From: Gammaproteobacteria bacterium Milos-ODIII6
Lineage (GTDB): Bacteria > Pseudomonadota > Gammaproteobacteria > Chromatiales > Chromatiaceae
Direction of reading: 5' to 3'
Assembly (NCBI GenBank): GCA_029228645.1
Contig: JAPTHR010000003.1
Coordinates: 248,001 to 312,000, forward strand
DNA: 64,000 bases
Each line of letters starts with the position of its first letter. Within the stretch, counting starts at the first letter, position 1. Below the pieces are notes generated by a model, which was given only the letters and a program-made list of their open reading frames with translations, did not search any database and had not been told where the DNA came from. Of the stretch, positions 54,001-62,593 are shown in pieces. The translations under genes were made by a program, and so were the position numbers.

Positions 54001-54324
54001 CACCGTGACCACGCCCCGTTCGCGCATGCTCGCGGAATAGACGTGCTTGACGCCCGGGATCTCGGACATGATCCGCTCGAGCGGTTCGATCGCCTTGGCC
54101 GCCACCTGCTGGGCGGAGGCGCCGGGATAGGACAGGAAGATGTCGATCAGGGGTACCGATATCTGCGGGTCCTCCTGGCGCGGGGTGAGCATCAGGCCCA
54201 TGATGCCCATGCCCAGCATGGCCAGGAACAGCAGCGGCGAGAGCGGCGAATGAATGAAGCTGCGGGCGGTACTGCCCGCCAATCCCAGCTGGGTCTGTGA
54301 ACCGTTTTCCTTGTTGTTCGCCAC
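51028..54324 (-). CDS. RND-family efflux pump, inner-membrane transporter
   Basis: A 1098-residue proton-driven transporter of the AcrB/MexB superfamily. It has 12 helices in two halves and large periplasmic domains. The proton-relay motif in helix 4 is GILVDDAIVVVENIYRRW, with both Asp kept; the second half has GIIVRNSILLVDFAVEEIRNGR. Motif A-like LSYPGASAQQV and ASMRERGVVTVRF fit a hydrophobe/amphiphile exporter rather than CusA-type metal pumps, as no Met/His metal motif is evident. It follows the adaptor gene by 6 bp. No outer-membrane TolC gene is present. Substrates unknown. Confidence 0.93.
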   Translation of the reverse strand: MANNKENGSQTQLGLAGSTARSFIHSPLSPLLFLAMLGMGIMGLMLTPRQEDPQISVPLIDIFLSYPGASAQQVAAKAIEPLERIMSEIPGVKHVYSASMRERGVVTVRFRVGEETDPSVIKVHDKLASNLDKIPPGIKQPPLVKVKGIDDVPVVTLTLWSDELDGGSLRQLATNVLQQMKQIPNTGQSFVVGGLRDQIRIQIRPDRLSANGISASEIVNRVRRDNLERQVGNSEQDNLDLRVFAGAFLSSPRDVENLVLRVQQGTPIYIRDVADVSYVSEDAKNYVNFYTGPAYPQADSDAPIEASGENAVTIAIAKKQGSNGVTVANAILERVELLKSNMIPEQVQVEVTRNYGKTAEDKVNSLLKKLVIATGIVTLLVWWALGLKPAIVVTIVIPVVILMTVFAAYVLGFSIDRVSLFALIFSIGILVDDAIVVVENIYRRWLIKGEPSTGVAIDAVREVGNPTIIATFTVVAALMPMAFVTGLMGPYMAPIPVLGSVAMIISLFAAFAFTSYLAMRIRPSMAKLEQAEQKEHAANERLERLFHRVLPPLLDKKPLGYGFLGLLVVAFLAVCLMFYTTAVTVKMLPYDNKPEFAVVVDMPEGTALPITANATREMAEALRQLPEITALQTYTGTARPFDFNGMVRHYYLREDPWQGEIQVQLVDKDERSASSHELATQARALLKPIGDFYGARVTVAEMPPGPPVLQAVVAEVYGPDANTRREVAAKLTEVFEQTEGMADVDNYMREPNESWRFVIDTQKASIKGITSANIVENLSMAMGEYRITDRRTDNSLEPTWIVIQTPLALRANPQAMSDLPIAAPNGVTIPLAELGHWEKVAEDPVIYHKDLRPLEYVVGDAVGRLGAPIYPMSKIDAALQDYTTPDGQVLSGTMTGPPPANGLSGFEWAGEWTVTYETFRDMGAAFAVALVLIYMLVVGMFGNFLVPAIIMAPIPLTLLGIVPGHWLITLIMGSNAYFTATSMIGFIALAGIIVRNSILLVDFAVEEIRNGREVREAVLLSCKARTRPIMITAFALIGGASVILFDPIFQGMAISLMFGVFVSTVLTLLVIPLGCVSAGESMQAIANARDEAGAPKAS

Positions 54325-54330
54325 GCGTGC

Positions 54331-55539
54331 TTACCCGTTCTGTTGTGTCAGCGAAATGTCGGCCCGGGATTGCGCCGGAGGGGCTACCACCTGGCCGGCC
54401 TTCAGCCCCGGTGGCGGCATGTTGATGATCCGGTCGCCCTCGCGGACACCGGACAGCACCACGATCCGGCCGTTGCCGATTTCGTCGCCCAGGCGAACCA
54501 CGCGCAGCCGCGCGACCCCGTTGGCGTCGATGCTGAACACCAGCGGCATGCCGCCCTTCTCGATGACGGCGCTGGCCGGAATGCTGAGTTGGTTGGGCAT
54601 GCCGGCGCCACTGTCGGTGACCTCCAGCTCGGCGTACTGACCAGCCGTGACCGAGGTGCCCGGCGGCAGGGTGAGTTCCACCCGGATGGTATGGCGCTGC
54701 AGGTCGGCGGTGGGGTGAATGCGGTAGACCTGCGCGAGCAGACGCCGCTTCTTGCCGTCCAGGTAGACCGGCAGGCTCATGCCCGGCGCCAGGGTGCGCA
54801 CCAGGTGCACCGGCAGATCCGCTTCCACTTTGAACAGGTCGCCCTGGCTGAAATCGATCAGCGGTTGTCCGGGCTGAACCGTGTCGCCTTCCTCCACGTA
54901 GACCTTGTCGATGACCCCGTCGAAAGGCGTCACGCTGAGGGTGTCCCGCAGGCGCGAGTCGATCTCGCGGATATTGGCCTCGGCCTGGGCAAAACTGGTG
55001 CGGGCCTGAGCGACCGCGGTCTGTACGCCCACGACGTCCGAGTAGCGCTGTGCGTCCTGGTCGCGCATGCCCATGACGTCCTGAATCTGCGATCCGACCA
55101 GCTCGTCGAACATGGCCGGGAATCCCATGCCGCCAGGGGCCATGGCGGTGCTTTCCGAGCGCGGCGATTGCATTTCGCGCCGGTATTGCGCCTGCGCGTT
55201 CTGCATCGAGGCGATCGCGGCCTCGCGCGCCGCGAGGGCCGCTTCGCGCTTGGCAATCAGGGCGGAATCATCCAGCGCCAGCAGAATGTAGCCCTGTGCA
55301 AAGGGGTCGCCCTCGCGCCCGTAGATGCGCTCCACCCGCCCGGGCATCTGCGAGGTCAACTGGACCATCTTGAACGGTGTGACGGTGCCGGCGACCGAAA
55401 CCGTCAGCTGGGTGCGGGATCTTTCCACGGATACGATCTGCAGGGGGGAGCCGCCGGCGGCGACCGTCTCGGCAGCATGAATGGGCGGGGCCAGACCCGC
55501 GATACAGGCAGCAACAATCAGGGAACGGATTCGGTTCAT
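54331..55539 (-). CDS. RND efflux periplasmic adaptor (membrane fusion protein)
   Basis: A 402-residue periplasmic adaptor with signal peptide (LIVAACIAGLAPPIHA). The lipoyl half-motifs GRVERIYGREGDPFAQGYILLALD and FDGVIDKVYVEEGDTVQPGQPL frame a coiled-coil hairpin (about 100-200). A beta-barrel domain and GEREGDRI-like C-terminal VREGDRIINMPPPGLKAGQ follow. The coiled coil carries an unusual Met/Gly-rich insert (MAPGGMGFPAMF). ATG 55539 has GAGG 6 nt upstream. Co-transcribed with the pump. Confidence 0.92.
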   Translation of the reverse strand: MNRIRSLIVAACIAGLAPPIHAAETVAAGGSPLQIVSVERSRTQLTVSVAGTVTPFKMVQLTSQMPGRVERIYGREGDPFAQGYILLALDDSALIAKREAALAAREAAIASMQNAQAQYRREMQSPRSESTAMAPGGMGFPAMFDELVGSQIQDVMGMRDQDAQRYSDVVGVQTAVAQARTSFAQAEANIREIDSRLRDTLSVTPFDGVIDKVYVEEGDTVQPGQPLIDFSQGDLFKVEADLPVHLVRTLAPGMSLPVYLDGKKRRLLAQVYRIHPTADLQRHTIRVELTLPPGTSVTAGQYAELEVTDSGAGMPNQLSIPASAVIEKGGMPLVFSIDANGVARLRVVRLGDEIGNGRIVVLSGVREGDRIINMPPPGLKAGQVVAPPAQSRADISLTQQNG

Positions 55540-55815
55540 GCTTAACCTCATGCTGATTCTCCGGGCGGGTCGCCGGGGCGCGGAGGAGTACCGCGAAATG
55601 GCCGGGGAAATTACCCGATAGTCATCAAAATATCAAGCTCAATCAGCGACTTAGATTAGGGTTTTTGCCGGGTCGCGAACTTATGTCGCTGTTTCTCTGA
55701 GACTTTTTTGGCACCTGCCAGCCGGTTGCGGCGGCGGGTTTCTTGCAGCGCCGCCTCGTGGTGTAAAGTGCCCGCCTGAACAGGAATTTCTGAACACGGG
55801 AACGTCTTCTTGCCG

Positions 55816-57180
55816 ATGAGCATGCAATGGCCCCAGTTGCTGTCCCGCAAGCGCCTGGGTTCCGAGGTGGAACCATCGGACAGCACCGCACGCACGGACT
55901 ACCAGCGTGACTTCGACCGGATCGTGTTCTCCTCGGCCTTTCGGCGCATGCAGGACAAGACCCAGGTCTTCCCTCTGTCCAAGATCGACTATGTGCGCAC
56001 CCGCCTGACCCACAGCCTCGAGGCGTCCAGCATCGGGCGCTCCCTCGGAACCCTGGTGGGCGAGCGGGTCATCGCGCGGCATGCCCTGTCCGGCTTCGAG
56101 GCGGCCGATTTCGGCAACATCTGTGCGGCCGCCTGCCTCGCACACGACATCGGCAACCCCCCATTCGGCCATTCCGGCGAGGATGCTTTCCGCCACTGGG
56201 CGGGGACCGCGGATTACGGGGCGCGGCGGGTCGCCATGCTCAGCGGCAGCCGGCGCGAGGATTTCATGTCCTTCGAGGGCAACGCGCAGGGCTTTCGGAT
56301 CGTCGCCCGCCTGCAAAATCCCGATAACCCCGGGGGCTTGCAGTTGACCTGCGCCACCCTGGCCGCCTTCAGCAAGTACCCGCGCGAATCCTGCCTGACG
56401 GGCAACCGTTTCGACGGGGTCAGCGCCAAGAAACAGGGTTTCACGACGGCTGACCGCGAACTGTTCGAGCAGGTCGCGCTTACCGTTGGCCTCACGTCAC
56501 GCAGCGATGAGTACGCCATCTGGCACCGTCACCCGCTGGCCTTTGTGGTCGAGGCCGCGGATGACATCGCCTATCGTGTGATCGACATCGAAGACGGCTA
56601 CCGCCTCGGTCATTTCAGCTACTCGGACGCGACCGACGCCTTTCTCGAGCTGCTGCCCGACCGCGACCGTCAGCAGGCGCGCCTCGGCGGTATCCGCGAT
56701 CGCAAGGACCGGGTCGAGTTCCTGCGCGCCAAGGTGATCAACCAGATCATCCAGCAGGCGATGCAGTGCTTCATGGACAACGAGGCGGCGATTCTCGCCG
56801 GTGGGTTCGACGTCCCCCTGCTGCAGGAAGTGCCCTGCCGGGAAAATGCCGACCGCCTGCTGGAGATGGCCGCTGAACGCATTTACTGCGCCCCGGAGGT
56901 GGTCAGCATCCAGGCGGCAGGTTTCCAGGTGATCCACGACCTGCTGGAGCGCTTCATCGCGGTGCTGGACGACGTCGCCGAACACGGGGCGCAGGCCTCG
57001 CCGCGCAGCCGCACCCTGATCCGCCTGATACCCGAGCAGTTCATCGGAGAGGACCGGGCACCCTCCAGTGATCCCTACCAGCGCCTGCTGCTGCTGACCG
57101 ATTTCGTCTCCGGGATGACCGATTCCTACGCTGTCTCGCTGTACAAAAAGGTAACCGGCATTTCCCTGCCCGGAGGTTGA
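55816..57180 (+). CDS. dgt: Deoxyguanosinetriphosphate triphosphohydrolase-like protein (dNTPase)
   Basis: HD-domain hydrolase of 454 residues releasing triphosphate from dNTPs. The HD motif parts are TRLTHSLEASSIG and ACLAHDIGNPPFGHSGEDAF; RTDYQRDFDRIVFSSAFRRMQDKTQVF and VVEAADDIAYRVIDIEDG are family text. It resembles Dgt type 1/dGTPase-like enzymes; substrate preference unproved. Two ATG/TTG options occur (55810, 55816), with no good RBS. Followed 2 bp later by mazG. Confidence 0.88.
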   Translation: MSMQWPQLLSRKRLGSEVEPSDSTARTDYQRDFDRIVFSSAFRRMQDKTQVFPLSKIDYVRTRLTHSLEASSIGRSLGTLVGERVIARHALSGFEAADFGNICAAACLAHDIGNPPFGHSGEDAFRHWAGTADYGARRVAMLSGSRREDFMSFEGNAQGFRIVARLQNPDNPGGLQLTCATLAAFSKYPRESCLTGNRFDGVSAKKQGFTTADRELFEQVALTVGLTSRSDEYAIWHRHPLAFVVEAADDIAYRVIDIEDGYRLGHFSYSDATDAFLELLPDRDRQQARLGGIRDRKDRVEFLRAKVINQIIQQAMQCFMDNEAAILAGGFDVPLLQEVPCRENADRLLEMAAERIYCAPEVVSIQAAGFQVIHDLLERFIAVLDDVAEHGAQASPRSRTLIRLIPEQFIGEDRAPSSDPYQRLLLLTDFVSGMTDSYAVSLYKKVTGISLPGG

Positions 57181-57181
57181 T

Positions 57182-57988
57182 TTGAAACCTGAAGGCTCAG
57201 CCATGGCGCAGCTGCTGGATCTCATGCAGCGCCTGCGGGACCCGCAGGAGGGTTGCCCCTGGGACCGCGATCAGACCTACCAGACGATCGTCCCCTACAC
57301 CCTCGAAGAGGCCTATGAGGTCGCCGATTCGATCGAAAAGGGCGATCTCGCGGAACTCAAAGAGGAGCTCGGCGACCTCCTGTTCCAGATCGTCTTTTAT
57401 TGCCAGATCGCGCGCGAACAGGGTGTTTTCGATTTCGAACAGGTCGCGGCGGCGATCGTGGCGAAGATGATCCGGCGCCACCCGCATGTATTCGGGGACG
57501 CATCGGTCGAGGACCCGGATGCGCTGCGCCAGGCCTGGGAAGCCGCCAAGGCGGAGGAGCGCTCGCTCAAGCCGGATGACGACAACAGCCAGCTCGCCGG
57601 CGTGGCGCGTGGGCTGCCGGCCCTGCTGCGTGCGCACAAGCTGCAGAAGCGCGCTGCCGATGTGGGCTTCGACTGGCCCGGGGTCGAGGGCGCCCTGGAC
57701 AAGACCCGCGAGGAGATCGACGAGGTGGAGGAGGCCGCCGGGACGCTGTCGCGCACCGGCCTGGAAGAGGAACTCGGCGACGTCCTGTTTGCCCTGGTGA
57801 ACGTGGTACGTTTGTACGGCTTCGACGCCGAAACCGTGCTGCGACGGGCGAATGACAAGTTCGAGCGGCGTTTCCGGCGCATGGAATCCCTGCTGGGGCA
57901 GGAAAATCCCGGGGAACTGTCGCGGTTTTCCCTGGACGAACTGGAGAACGCCTGGCAACGGGTCAAACGCGAGGAAAGTAAAGGATGA
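57182..57988 (+). CDS. mazG: Nucleoside triphosphate pyrophosphohydrolase MazG
   Basis: All-alpha NTP pyrophosphatase of 268 residues with two MazG repeats. Motifs are RLRDPQEGCPWDRDQTYQTIVPYTLEE, EELGDLLFQIVFYCQ and, in the second repeat, EEIDEVEEA and EEELGDVLFALVN. Cleans the nucleotide pool and in E. coli opposes MazEF-linked ppGpp. TTG at 57182 has GGAGG 5 nt upstream, overlapping the dgt end; the ATG at 57203 is weaker supported. The gene end overlaps the next start (ATGA). Confidence 0.94.
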   Translation: MKPEGSAMAQLLDLMQRLRDPQEGCPWDRDQTYQTIVPYTLEEAYEVADSIEKGDLAELKEELGDLLFQIVFYCQIAREQGVFDFEQVAAAIVAKMIRRHPHVFGDASVEDPDALRQAWEAAKAEERSLKPDDDNSQLAGVARGLPALLRAHKLQKRAADVGFDWPGVEGALDKTREEIDEVEEAAGTLSRTGLEEELGDVLFALVNVVRLYGFDAETVLRRANDKFERRFRRMESLLGQENPGELSRFSLDELENAWQRVKREESKG

Positions 57989-59541
57989 GACGTCCGGGCC
58001 AGTGGCTGCTGGTGGCGATACTGCTGCCGTCGATCATCTCCTGCACGGTCAATCCGGTGACCGGGGACAAGGAGCTCAACCTGATCGGGGAGCAGCAGGA
58101 GCTCGCGATCGGGGAGAAAAATTACGCCCCCTACCGTCAGGCACAGGGCGGCGACTATACCGCCGACCCGGAGCTGGTGGCCTACGTCCAGGAGGTCGGC
58201 AAGCGCATCGCGGCGGTCTCCGACCGGCCCTTGCCCTACGAATTCCAGGTGCTCAACGACGACTCTCCGAACGCCTGGGCGCTGCCTGGCGGCAAGATTG
58301 CGATCAACCGGGGACTGCTGCTGGAACTGGAAAGCGAGGCCGAGCTGGCGGCCGTGTTGGGACACGAAATCATCCACGCCGCCGCGCGCCACAGCGCCCA
58401 GTCGCTGCAACGTGACCTGTTTCTGCAGGGTGCCCTGGTGGTGGCCGGCGTGGCCCTGGCGGACTCCGGTTATGCCGATCTTGGCATGCTCGGTGCCGGT
58501 GTCGGCGCCAACCTGACGAAGAGCCACTACAGCCGTGACGCGGAGCGTGAGGCGGACCTGTACGGGATGCGCTACATGGTGCGCGCCGGCTACGACCCTG
58601 CCGCGGCGGTCGACCTGCAGAAGACCTTCGTACGCCTCGCCGAGGACAAGCGCCAGGACTGGCTGAGCGGCCTGTTTGCCTCGCACCCACCGTCGCAGGA
58701 GCGGGTTGAGAACAACATTCAGGAGCTCGCCGCGTTGAGCAATCCGGGCGGGGAGACGGGCAGGGAGCGTTATCAGCGCAAGATCGCGCGCATCAAGCGC
58801 ACCAAACCCGCCTACGAGGCCTACGCAGAGGCACGCAAGGCGCTCAAGGCCGGCGAGCTCGCCAAGGCCGAGGCGCTGGTCGAGAAAGCGATCAGGATCG
58901 AGCCCAAAGAGGCGCGGTTCCTGCTCGCACGCGCCGAAATTCGCGAGCGCCAGGGCAAGGCGAAGGATGCCCAGGCGGACTTTGACAAGGCGGTGGCTTT
59001 GAACCCCGGCTATTTCCTGCCCCGCCTGGCGCGTGGCCTGTTTCTCCTGGAACAGGGTGATGCCGCCTCCGCGCGGCGCGATCTGCAGTCCAGCGTCGCG
59101 CAACTGCCGACCGCCGAGGGCTATTTCGGGCTGGGACAGCTGGAGCAGAAGGCGGGTAATCGCGCGCTCGCGGTCGCCCACTTCCGCAAGGTGGCGGATT
59201 CCGGTTCCTCGGTGGGGACGCTCGCCGCCAAGCGTCTGGCCAGGCTGGATCTCTCGGAAAACCCGGATCGCTACGTCGAAGTCACCCTCCTGCTGGACTC
59301 CGAGGGGCGCCTGCTGATGAGACTGCGCAACAAATCCGCGCTGGCGGTGACCGGGCTGCAGGTCGCGATCGGGCGCCAGGTCGGTCTCGGCTTCGTGCCG
59401 GCCCGCATCGTCACCGTGCAGGGGGTGTTGCAGCCGGAGCAGGCCCAGGTCCTGGATCCGCGAGTCGGCACCCTTAGCGCAGCGGAGGCGCGTGGATTAT
59501 CGGCGCGGGTGCAGCAGGCGCGCCTGGCGGGGACGATGTGA
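57985..59541 (+). CDS. Lipoprotein M48 metalloprotease with TPR repeats (BepA-like)
   Basis: A 518-residue exported zinc protease. The N-terminal lipobox (IISC, Cys20) suggests an anchored lipoprotein. Zinc site is H127-E128-H131 (GHEIIHAAARH) with downstream EADLYGM. TPR-like repeats fill about 270-420 (AYAEARKALKAGELAKAEALVEKA), and an extra C-terminal domain follows. BepA relatives degrade or assist stalled outer-membrane proteins such as LptD. It differs from BepA by being a lipoprotein. Overlaps mazG by 4 bp. Confidence 0.9.
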   Translation: MRRPGQWLLVAILLPSIISCTVNPVTGDKELNLIGEQQELAIGEKNYAPYRQAQGGDYTADPELVAYVQEVGKRIAAVSDRPLPYEFQVLNDDSPNAWALPGGKIAINRGLLLELESEAELAAVLGHEIIHAAARHSAQSLQRDLFLQGALVVAGVALADSGYADLGMLGAGVGANLTKSHYSRDAEREADLYGMRYMVRAGYDPAAAVDLQKTFVRLAEDKRQDWLSGLFASHPPSQERVENNIQELAALSNPGGETGRERYQRKIARIKRTKPAYEAYAEARKALKAGELAKAEALVEKAIRIEPKEARFLLARAEIRERQGKAKDAQADFDKAVALNPGYFLPRLARGLFLLEQGDAASARRDLQSSVAQLPTAEGYFGLGQLEQKAGNRALAVAHFRKVADSGSSVGTLAAKRLARLDLSENPDRYVEVTLLLDSEGRLLMRLRNKSALAVTGLQVAIGRQVGLGFVPARIVTVQGVLQPEQAQVLDPRVGTLSAAEARGLSARVQQARLAGTM

Positions 59542-59577
59542 TCGCCGCCTGCCGCGCTGTGGTCGCGAGCTAAGGCG

Positions 59578-60444
59578 ATGAGTTTTCTGCGCCACATCCA
59601 GGCATGCAACTCGCCGGTGGAGGAGCCTTTTCTTCGCTGGCGCATCGGCAGCCGCGTGTACGGTTGGGTGCGTCCCGCCTTCGCCCGCCATCTGCAGCGT
59701 TTCCCGGCTGTCTTCGATGTCAGTGAGAAGGGCATCCAGACCCCGGGCGGGCTGTCACAGGGGGCGCTCAGCGAGCGCCTTGCCGACTTGGCCAGGACGC
59801 TCGCCGCTGAAGGCATCGTGCCGCCGCTGCTCGACGAACCCTACCCGGTGACCGCCGGCGGGCGCGGCGAGGCGATCGCGAGCGTGGACCGGGTCCTGGC
59901 GGCCTATCTCGGGCTGCGCTCATTTGGCCAGCATCTGAATGGTTATGTGCGGGAGGGCGACCGCATAATGATGTGGATCGGCCGGCGCGCGCGCGATCGC
60001 CTGATTTTTCCGGGCGCGCTGGACAACCTGGTGGCGGGCGGGCTGCCACATGCGGTTTCGCTGCAGGAAAACCTGATAAAGGAGTCCTGGGAAGAGGCGG
60101 GCATGCCGGCCTCACTGGCGCAAAATGCCGTTCCGGTCGGCGCGCTTTCCTATAATCGGGTGGCGGAGCGGGGTTTTCGGCCGGATGTGTTGTACTGTTA
60201 CGACATCGAATTGCCGCGCGATTTCGAGCCGCGCAATACCGATGGCGAGGTGGAGAAGTTCATGCTCCTGCCGATTGAGCAGGTCATGGAGATCGTCCAC
60301 GACAGCGATGAATTCAAACTGAACTGCAATCTGGTAGTTATCGATTTCCTTGTTCGGCATGGCCTGATAGGGCCATCCGACCCGGAATACCTGGATATCG
60401 TGGGGGGGCTGCGCGCACCCCTGGGAATGCCCGAGAGGGGATAA
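59578..60444 (+). CDS. Nudix hydrolase with DUF4743 N-terminal domain (YJR142W/TNR3-like)
   Basis: A 288-residue protein: an N-terminal DUF4743 domain (about 1-110) and a Nudix fold with a modified box, GGLPHAVSLQENLIKESWEEAG, in which Lys replaces the usual Arg of REUXEE. The family includes thiamine-diphosphate-degrading Nudix enzymes of yeast (TNR3, YJR142W), so a role in removing damaged thiamine diphosphate is plausible. Its stop overlaps the prc ATG by 1 bp (TAATG). Confidence 0.9.
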   Translation: MSFLRHIQACNSPVEEPFLRWRIGSRVYGWVRPAFARHLQRFPAVFDVSEKGIQTPGGLSQGALSERLADLARTLAAEGIVPPLLDEPYPVTAGGRGEAIASVDRVLAAYLGLRSFGQHLNGYVREGDRIMMWIGRRARDRLIFPGALDNLVAGGLPHAVSLQENLIKESWEEAGMPASLAQNAVPVGALSYNRVAERGFRPDVLYCYDIELPRDFEPRNTDGEVEKFMLLPIEQVMEIVHDSDEFKLNCNLVVIDFLVRHGLIGPSDPEYLDIVGGLRAPLGMPERG

Positions 60445-62537
60445 TGCACATGATCAAATCCTTCCTGATTCTGCTCGCGGCCGTCGTGTTCGCGAACGCC
60501 GCCTGGGCAAAACCGCAGTTTGTCCCACCGGAGACGCTCGAACCCGATCTGCAGCAGAGACGCACGGCGCTGGTGATTGCGCAGGTACTCGAGGGCTTCC
60601 ACTACACCCGGCCGAGCATCGACGACTCGCTGTCGCGGCTTGCTTACGACCGGTATCTCGAAGCGCTCGATCCCAACCGCGCCTTCTTCACCCGCGAGGA
60701 TATCCAGCGCTTCGCGAAGTATCGTGAGTACTTCGACGACAGTCTGATGAAAGGCCGGCTCGAGCCTGCGTTCGAGATCTTCCGGTTGTTCCGCAGCAAG
60801 GTGGAACAACGCACCGCTTTCGCCCTCGACCTGCTGCAGCGGTACGAATTCGACTTCGAGCACCGCGAGAACTACCGCTTCGACCGCGAGGACGAGCCCT
60901 GGGCGGAGGACGAGGCTGCCCTGGACGATTTGTGGCGCAAGCGGGTCAAGAACGACCTGCTCAGCGAGCGCCTGGGCGCCAGCGATGACGAGCCGGTCGA
61001 CAAGGAGCGCCTGGTCAAACGCTACGAGGGCATTCGCAACCGGGTTCAGCAGATGAATCCTGGCGATGTGTTCCAGGCGTTCGTCAACTCGATGACCCTG
61101 AGCATCGAGCCACATACCAGTTACATGTCGCCCGAGTTGTCCGAGAACTTCGACATCAACATGCGCCTCTCGCTGCAGGGCATCGGCGCGGTGCTGCGCG
61201 CCGATGACGGCTACACCAAGATCCAGAGCACCGTTGTCGGCGGCCCCGCCGCGCGCAGCGGCAAGCTGCATGCCGGCGACCATATCGTCGGCGTGGCCCA
61301 GGGCAAAGACGGTGAAATGCAGGACGTGATGGGTTGGCGCCTGCAGGATGTGGTGGAACTGATCCGCGGCGCCAAGGGCTCCACCGTGCGGCTGAACGTG
61401 ATTCCCAAGAGCGAGGGCCGCAATGGCCGTGCACGCGAGCTCGCACTGGTGCGCGACACCATCAAGCTGGAGGACAAGGCGGCCAAGAGCGAGGTGCTCG
61501 AGGACCCCGAGTTTGGCGGTCTCCGGATCGGGGTCATCGATATCCCGGCCTTCTACCGCGACTTCGCCGGACATGCGGCGGGCAAGAGCAACTTCCGCAG
61601 CACGACCCGCGATGTGCGCGCCCTGCTGTCAGAGCTCGAAGAGCAGCAGGTGGACGGTGTGATCATCGACCTGCGCCAGGACGGCGGGGGTTCGCTTGCA
61701 GAGGCGACCGAGCTGACCGGGCTGTTCATCCCCAAGGGGCCAGTGGTGCAGATCAAGGATGCCAGCGGCAACGTCGAGATCGAGAAAGACGTCGATCCGG
61801 AAGAGGTCTATGGCGGTCCGCTGGTGGTACTGGTCAACCGCAACAGCGCCTCGGCCTCGGAAATCTTCGCCGGTGCCATCCAGGACTACGGTCGTGGCCT
61901 GATCGTGGGCGAGCCCACCTTCGGCAAGGGCACGGTGCAGACCTTGATCAATCTCAGCCGCTACCTGCGCACCGATGAGGACCTTGGGCGTCTGCGTCTC
62001 ACCATGGCGCAGTTCTTCCGGGTGCTGGGCGCGAGCACCCAGCATCGCGGTGTCACCCCGGATATCAGCTTCCCGACGGCGGAGGACCTCGGCGACTATG
62101 GCGAACGCTCGCTCGATCATGCCATTCCCTGGGGGGCGATCCCGGCGGTGATCCGGGGTGGGTCGCAGGATGCCCATCTGCCTTACCTGCGGGCGGCCAG
62201 CGAGGAGCGCATCCGCAAGGACCCCGGTTTCCAGTTCCTCGTCGACCAGGAGGCCGAACTGACCAAAGTCAAGGAGACCACCTCGGTCACCCTGCACGAG
62301 GAGAGCCGCCGCGCGGAGCGCGCCGAACGTGAGGCACGCCTGTTGCAACTGCGTAACCGTCTGCGGGCCCACCGGGGCCTGCCGGCGCTCGAGAGCCTGG
62401 ACGAGGACGAAGACGAGCGGCTCGCCCAGGAGGATGAGGACCCGGAAGGCGTGGATCGCATCATGCTCCAGGAAACCGCCCTCATCCTGTCCGACTGGAT
62501 CCGCCGCCAACAGCCGATGACCGCGCAGGCGCGCTGA
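60444..62537 (+). CDS. prc: Periplasmic tail-specific protease Prc/Tsp
   Basis: A 697-residue carboxy-terminal processing protease with signal peptide (MIKSFLILLAAVVFANAAWA). An N-terminal helical domain, a PDZ domain (about 225-335: GIGAVLRADDGYTKI) and the S41 catalytic domain follow. S470 (in SASASEIF) and K495 (TFGKGTVQT) form the Ser/Lys dyad at the same 25-residue spacing as E. coli Prc. The C-terminal DUF3340-type region is charged. It trims or degrades periplasmic and peptidoglycan-hydrolase substrates. Overlaps the Nudix gene by 1 bp. Confidence 0.96.
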   Translation: MHMIKSFLILLAAVVFANAAWAKPQFVPPETLEPDLQQRRTALVIAQVLEGFHYTRPSIDDSLSRLAYDRYLEALDPNRAFFTREDIQRFAKYREYFDDSLMKGRLEPAFEIFRLFRSKVEQRTAFALDLLQRYEFDFEHRENYRFDREDEPWAEDEAALDDLWRKRVKNDLLSERLGASDDEPVDKERLVKRYEGIRNRVQQMNPGDVFQAFVNSMTLSIEPHTSYMSPELSENFDINMRLSLQGIGAVLRADDGYTKIQSTVVGGPAARSGKLHAGDHIVGVAQGKDGEMQDVMGWRLQDVVELIRGAKGSTVRLNVIPKSEGRNGRARELALVRDTIKLEDKAAKSEVLEDPEFGGLRIGVIDIPAFYRDFAGHAAGKSNFRSTTRDVRALLSELEEQQVDGVIIDLRQDGGGSLAEATELTGLFIPKGPVVQIKDASGNVEIEKDVDPEEVYGGPLVVLVNRNSASASEIFAGAIQDYGRGLIVGEPTFGKGTVQTLINLSRYLRTDEDLGRLRLTMAQFFRVLGASTQHRGVTPDISFPTAEDLGDYGERSLDHAIPWGAIPAVIRGGSQDAHLPYLRAASEERIRKDPGFQFLVDQEAELTKVKETTSVTLHEESRRAERAEREARLLQLRNRLRAHRGLPALESLDEDEDERLAQEDEDPEGVDRIMLQETALILSDWIRRQQPMTAQAR

Positions 62538-62593
62538 CAGATCAGCTGTTTTCCGCCCTGTAAGCCCGGGTCAAGTTTTAAGGAGTAGCTGAG

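Noticed and set aside
51028..54324. CusA-type metal efflux pump linked to the copper receptor
   Set aside because: No Met triad motif visible, the adaptor lacks metal-binding text beyond a short Met/Gly insert, and the copper genes are 25 kb away.
57397..59181. 594-codon open frame antisense to mazG and the M48 protease gene
   Set aside because: Spans two real genes in the other direction and has no domain.
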